DNA of 64,000 nucleotides, taken from Roseateles chitinivorans (GTDB lineage: Bacteria > Pseudomonadota > Gammaproteobacteria > Burkholderiales > Burkholderiaceae_C). The notes under the pieces were generated by a model. It made no database searches. It was not told the origin of the DNA and was given only the letters and a program-made list of their open reading frames with translations. The DNA lies in assembly GCF_002761755.1 (NCBI RefSeq), contig NZ_PEOG01000016.1:1-64000 (forward strand), read 5' to 3'. This document shows, piece by piece, positions 61,636 to 64,000 of this stretch; position 1 is the stretch's first letter, and every line of letters begins with the position of its first letter. The position numbers and the translations under genes were made by a program.

Positions 61636-63006
61636 ATGACCACACACTGGATGTCGATCCTTCCGCTCGGGGCCATGTTCGTGGTGGCCACCGCCCTGCC
61701 GATCAACATGGGCGTGCTCGCCTTCGTCGGCGCCTTCCTGGTGGGCACGCTGGTGGCCGGCATGAGCGCGAAGGCCATCATGGCCGGCTTTCCGGCCGAG
61801 CTCTTCCTGACGCTGGCGGGCATCACCTATCTCTTCGCGCTGGCGCAGAACAACGGCACGATCGACTGGCTGGTGCGCCTGGCCGTGCGCGCGGTGCGGG
61901 GCCGCATCGCCGCCATCCCGTGGATCATGTTCCTGGTGGCGGCATTGCTGACCTCGGTCGGCGCGGTGAGTCCGGCGGCGGTGGCGATCATCGCGCCGAT
62001 CGCGCTGGGATTCGCGGCCCGGCACGGCATTCATCCGCTGATGATGGGCCTGATGGTGATCCACGGTGCGCAGGCCGGCGGGTTCTCGCCGATGAGCATC
62101 TATGGGGGCATCACCAACAAGATCGTGGCGAAGGCGGGCCTGCCGCTCAGCGAGATCACCACGATGCTGGCGAGCTTCGGCGTGAACTTCGCGGTCGCGC
62201 TGGGGCTCTTCGTCGCCCTGGGCGGCCTGCAGCTGATGCGACGGGGCCGGGTCGAGGATGAGGGCGAGCTGGCGCCGATCCCGCCGGTGGCGCGTGCGCA
62301 GGGTGGGCCGCAGGTCTTCGGTGGCGCGGAGGCCGAGTCGTATGGTGAGGGGCGACGGGTCGCGGCGAGCCGCTCGTCGATGCTGGGTCAGGTGCAGACG
62401 CAGACCTTCCAGGCCACGAGCGTGCATCAGGTGATCACCGCGCTGGGTCTGGTGCTGCTGGCGGTGCTGACGCTGGGCTACAAGCTGGACATCGGTTTCG
62501 TGTCGATCACGATCGGTCTGGTGCTGAGCCTGATGCAGCCGCGGTTGCAGAAGAGCGCACTGGGCCAGGTGTCGTGGCCGGAGATCATGTTGATCGTTGG
62601 CGTGAGCACCTATGTCGGCGTGATGGAGAAGATGGGGACGATCGACTACGTGGGCCACAGCGTCGCGAACCTGACGTCACCGCTGATGGCGGCGCTGCTG
62701 CTGTGTTTCGTCGGCGCGGTGGTTTCGGCCTTTGCTTCGTCGACCGCGGTGCTCGGTTCGTTGATCCCCTTGGGCGTACCGTTCCTGACGGGTGACAACG
62801 CGGGCATGGCGATCGGTTTCATTGCGGCGATGGCGGTGTCGTCGACGATCGTGGACGTCAGTCCCTTCTCGACGAACGGTGCATTGGTCCTTGCCAACGC
62901 CAAGGGCATGGACCGCGACCGCTTCTTCCGTCTTCTGCTGCTCTACGGCGCCGCCGTGACCGTGATCGCCCCGATCGTCGTCTGGTCCCTCTTCGTCCTG
63001 CTCTGA
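61636..63006 (+). CDS. MatC-type dicarboxylate (malonate) carrier
   Basis: 456 residues with CAGGAG seven to twelve bases before the ATG at 61636. About ten to twelve membrane segments; the N-terminal 150 residues fit MatC_N (LPINMGVLAFVGAFLVGTLVAGMSAK, then GFPAELFLTLAGITYLFALAQNNGT). A cytoplasmic loop of about 70 residues in the middle is variable. The C-terminal ASSTAVLGSLIPLGVPFL and VDVSPFSTNGA are SLC13/ion-transporter-like. It follows the mdc genes and should import malonate. MdcL/M or MadL/M, the more usual carriers, are not present. Confidence 0.9.
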   Translation: MTTHWMSILPLGAMFVVATALPINMGVLAFVGAFLVGTLVAGMSAKAIMAGFPAELFLTLAGITYLFALAQNNGTIDWLVRLAVRAVRGRIAAIPWIMFLVAALLTSVGAVSPAAVAIIAPIALGFAARHGIHPLMMGLMVIHGAQAGGFSPMSIYGGITNKIVAKAGLPLSEITTMLASFGVNFAVALGLFVALGGLQLMRRGRVEDEGELAPIPPVARAQGGPQVFGGAEAESYGEGRRVAASRSSMLGQVQTQTFQATSVHQVITALGLVLLAVLTLGYKLDIGFVSITIGLVLSLMQPRLQKSALGQVSWPEIMLIVGVSTYVGVMEKMGTIDYVGHSVANLTSPLMAALLLCFVGAVVSAFASSTAVLGSLIPLGVPFLTGDNAGMAIGFIAAMAVSSTIVDVSPFSTNGALVLANAKGMDRDRFFRLLLLYGAAVTVIAPIVVWSLFVLL

Positions 63007-63028
63007 GTCACTCTCAGTCCGTCGGGCG

Positions 63029-63161
63029 CTTGGCCGGGGCCGCCGGCGAAGCCGAAGCTTCGTCATCTGACTGGGCGCCGTCTGTCTGAGCAGAGCGAAC
63101 CGCAGGTGAGCGTCGCGAGTTGGCGCCCCCAGCTTCGGCTTCGCCGGCGGCCCCGGCCAAG
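63029..63161. repeat. Perfect 31-bp inverted repeat between convergent genes
   Basis: The arm at 63029-63059 (starting CTTGGCCGGGGCC) is the exact reverse complement of 63131-63161. The outer bases GGC/GCC extend the pairing after one wobble. The 71-bp interior contains a second, imperfect pair (CTGGGCGCC and GGCGCCCCCAG). It fills most of the gap between the carrier gene and the convergent DUF3331 gene. It may be a bidirectional terminator or a miniature mobile or palindromic repeat element. Confidence 0.85.
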
Positions 63162-63194
63162 TGCCGAGCTCCGCGACCGTCCCGAATTGCGCCC

Positions 63195-63593
63195 TCAAGC
63201 GTCCACAAACGCCGCCGCGATCATTTCTCCCGCGTTGATGGGTGATGGTTCATCGACCCTGGGCGTATAGATGAGGTCACCGGTGCGGATGGTCGACCCG
63301 GTGAGCACGCAGATGCCATCGCGTTTGGACGGCACCATGTCCCAGATTTGATAGCCGTAATGGCAGGCTCCGGCGTCGGACCAGGAGATGGCGGCGGTGC
63401 GGGGAGTGGGCCGATCGAGGATGTGGATGGTGGGGGGAGGACGCAGGGTGAGGCTGGTGCTGTCGTGGGGGCGGGTCGAACCGGGCTGGGGGGAGGCGGG
63501 ATGTGGCGTGTCGGGCACGCCGCCGTTCCTGAGCCAAGACACCGTGCGCAGCCAACCCGCGCGGGTCGGATCGTTCGCCAGATCCCTGTGCAT
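63195..63593 (-). CDS. DUF3331 family protein
   Basis: 132 residues from the ATG at 63593; a longer upstream frame would run into the divergent gene's control region. The C-terminal half has the family pattern WSDAGACHYGYQIWDMVPSKRDGICVLTG, with Cys and Trp residues, then TIRTGDLIYTP and a late NAGEMIAAAF. The paired Cys might bind a metal. Function unknown; the family is mostly from Burkholderiales. It is divergent from a TetR gene. Confidence 0.75.
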   Translation of the reverse strand: MHRDLANDPTRAGWLRTVSWLRNGGVPDTPHPASPQPGSTRPHDSTSLTLRPPPTIHILDRPTPRTAAISWSDAGACHYGYQIWDMVPSKRDGICVLTGSTIRTGDLIYTPRVDEPSPINAGEMIAAAFVDA

Positions 63594-63643
63594 GCTGCAC
63601 CGCCTTTCACGTCCGCCGACAATCGGCGCCGAAGCCTGAAATA

Positions 63644-63661
63644 ATTCAACGGGTGATGAAT
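63644..63661. promoter_or_regulatory. Candidate TetR operator
   Basis: ATTCA-N8-TGAAT is an inverted repeat in the AT-rich, 88-bp gap between the DUF3331 and TetR starts. It is 20 bp before the TetR start, a usual place for an autoregulatory site. Confidence 0.4.
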
Positions 63662-63681
63662 ATAACAAAGGCGGGCAGCGC

Positions 63682-64000
63682 ATGAACAAGACCCCGAAGA
63701 CGGCCGGGGTGCCGCGACGTCGCGGGCGGCCGAGCGCGAACTGTGCGAGCGGCGCGGACGACCTGCTGCGCGTCGCGCGCCGCACCTTCGCGCTGCGCGG
63801 CTATGAAGCCACCAGCGTCCGTGAGATCGCGCGCCAGGCCGAGGTCGATCCGGCGCTGATCGCGCACCACTTCGGCTCCAAGGAAGCGCTGTGGCTGGCG
63901 GTGGTGGACCAGATCAGGGAGCTCCTGGACCCGATGCTGGAGACGACCGCGGCGCTGCGCGCCGATGCCTCGCTGGGACCGCGGCAACGGGTCGAGCACT
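63682..64000 (+). CDS. TetR-family regulator, C-terminus outside window
   Basis: The first 106 codons are visible. A basic N-terminus (PRRRGRPSAN) leads into the TetR helix-turn-helix LLRVARRTFALRGYEATSVREIARQAEVDPALIAHHFGSKEALWLAVV. The ligand-binding domain is cut off by the window edge. Divergent from the DUF3331 gene, which it may regulate. Confidence 0.9.
   Translation, partial: MNKTPKTAGVPRRRGRPSANCASGADDLLRVARRTFALRGYEATSVREIARQAEVDPALIAHHFGSKEALWLAVVDQIRELLDPMLETTAALRADASLGPRQRVEH

Overview
The window is GC-rich and gene-dense. Its gene content fits a betaproteobacterium of the order Burkholderiales, probably near Roseateles/Mitsuaria. Pointers are an ABC exporter-bolA-hisG order, rsmD-coaD-ferredoxin, DUF3331, DUF1415 and a type-1 gshA next to a YciA-like thioesterase. 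Genus placement is inference from gene content. I see no rRNA, tRNA, CRISPR array, insertion sequence or prophage.

Layout. 1-6646: a partial secreted protein, an orphan amino-acid-binding protein, an MFS transporter, a GAF-GGDEF diguanylate cyclase, a response regulator, and two late cobalamin genes (cobS and a cobC-like phosphatase). 6672-16786, all minus strand: hisG, hisD, hisC, hisB, hisH, hisA, hisF, then rsmD, coaD and a ferredoxin. A chemoreceptor and a VapBC-like toxin-antitoxin pair sit between hisD and hisC, and the toxin stop codon overlaps the hisC start. hisI and hisE are not here, and murA is missing from its usual place between bolA and hisG. 16903-30690: bolA/ibaG, an ABC-2 exporter with a divergent TetR regulator, a wax-ester-synthase-like acyltransferase facing an acyl-CoA-binding protein, a putative lipoprotein aminopeptidase, a molybdopterin oxidoreductase, an amino-acid-binding protein, an M20 amidohydrolase, DUF1415, and an isochorismatase with a GlxA-type AraC regulator.

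30812-39582: gshA, a thioesterase, a cyclic-nucleotide-domain flavoprotein, then a Fur-box-controlled iron-uptake operon (small membrane protein, TonB receptor, PepSY protein) that ends with fur itself. After fur lies a 507-bp stretch with a textbook LexA box in a sigma70-type promoter, a 36-codon hydrophobic peptide, a long hairpin and two intrinsic terminators.

39583-48364: a 2-hydroxyacid dehydrogenase, a GST, and a phosphonate operon phnD-phnC-phnE-(Fe-alcohol dehydrogenase)-phnX. A secreted phosphatase-like protein with a Cys-rich PAN/Apple-like segment and a LysR regulator adjoin it. The operon has phosphonatase but no PhnW transaminase, so 2-hydroxyethylphosphonate is a plausible substrate. 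48495-52456: a duplicated-permease ABC importer with its ATPase and a HEAT-repeat protein. 52520-54070: a Fic protein of visibly lower GC whose stop overlaps the mdcR start. 54070-63006: a complete malonate decarboxylase cluster (mdcR, A, C, D, E, G, B, H) and a MatC-type carrier. The window closes with a perfect 31-bp inverted repeat, a DUF3331 protein and a truncated TetR gene.

Best candidates for something undescribed are the LexA-controlled small membrane peptide with its structured 3' region and the toxin-antitoxin pair wired into the histidine operon. The 2-hydroxyethylphosphonate-type operon with a secreted phosphatase, and the Fic-mdcR coupling, come next.
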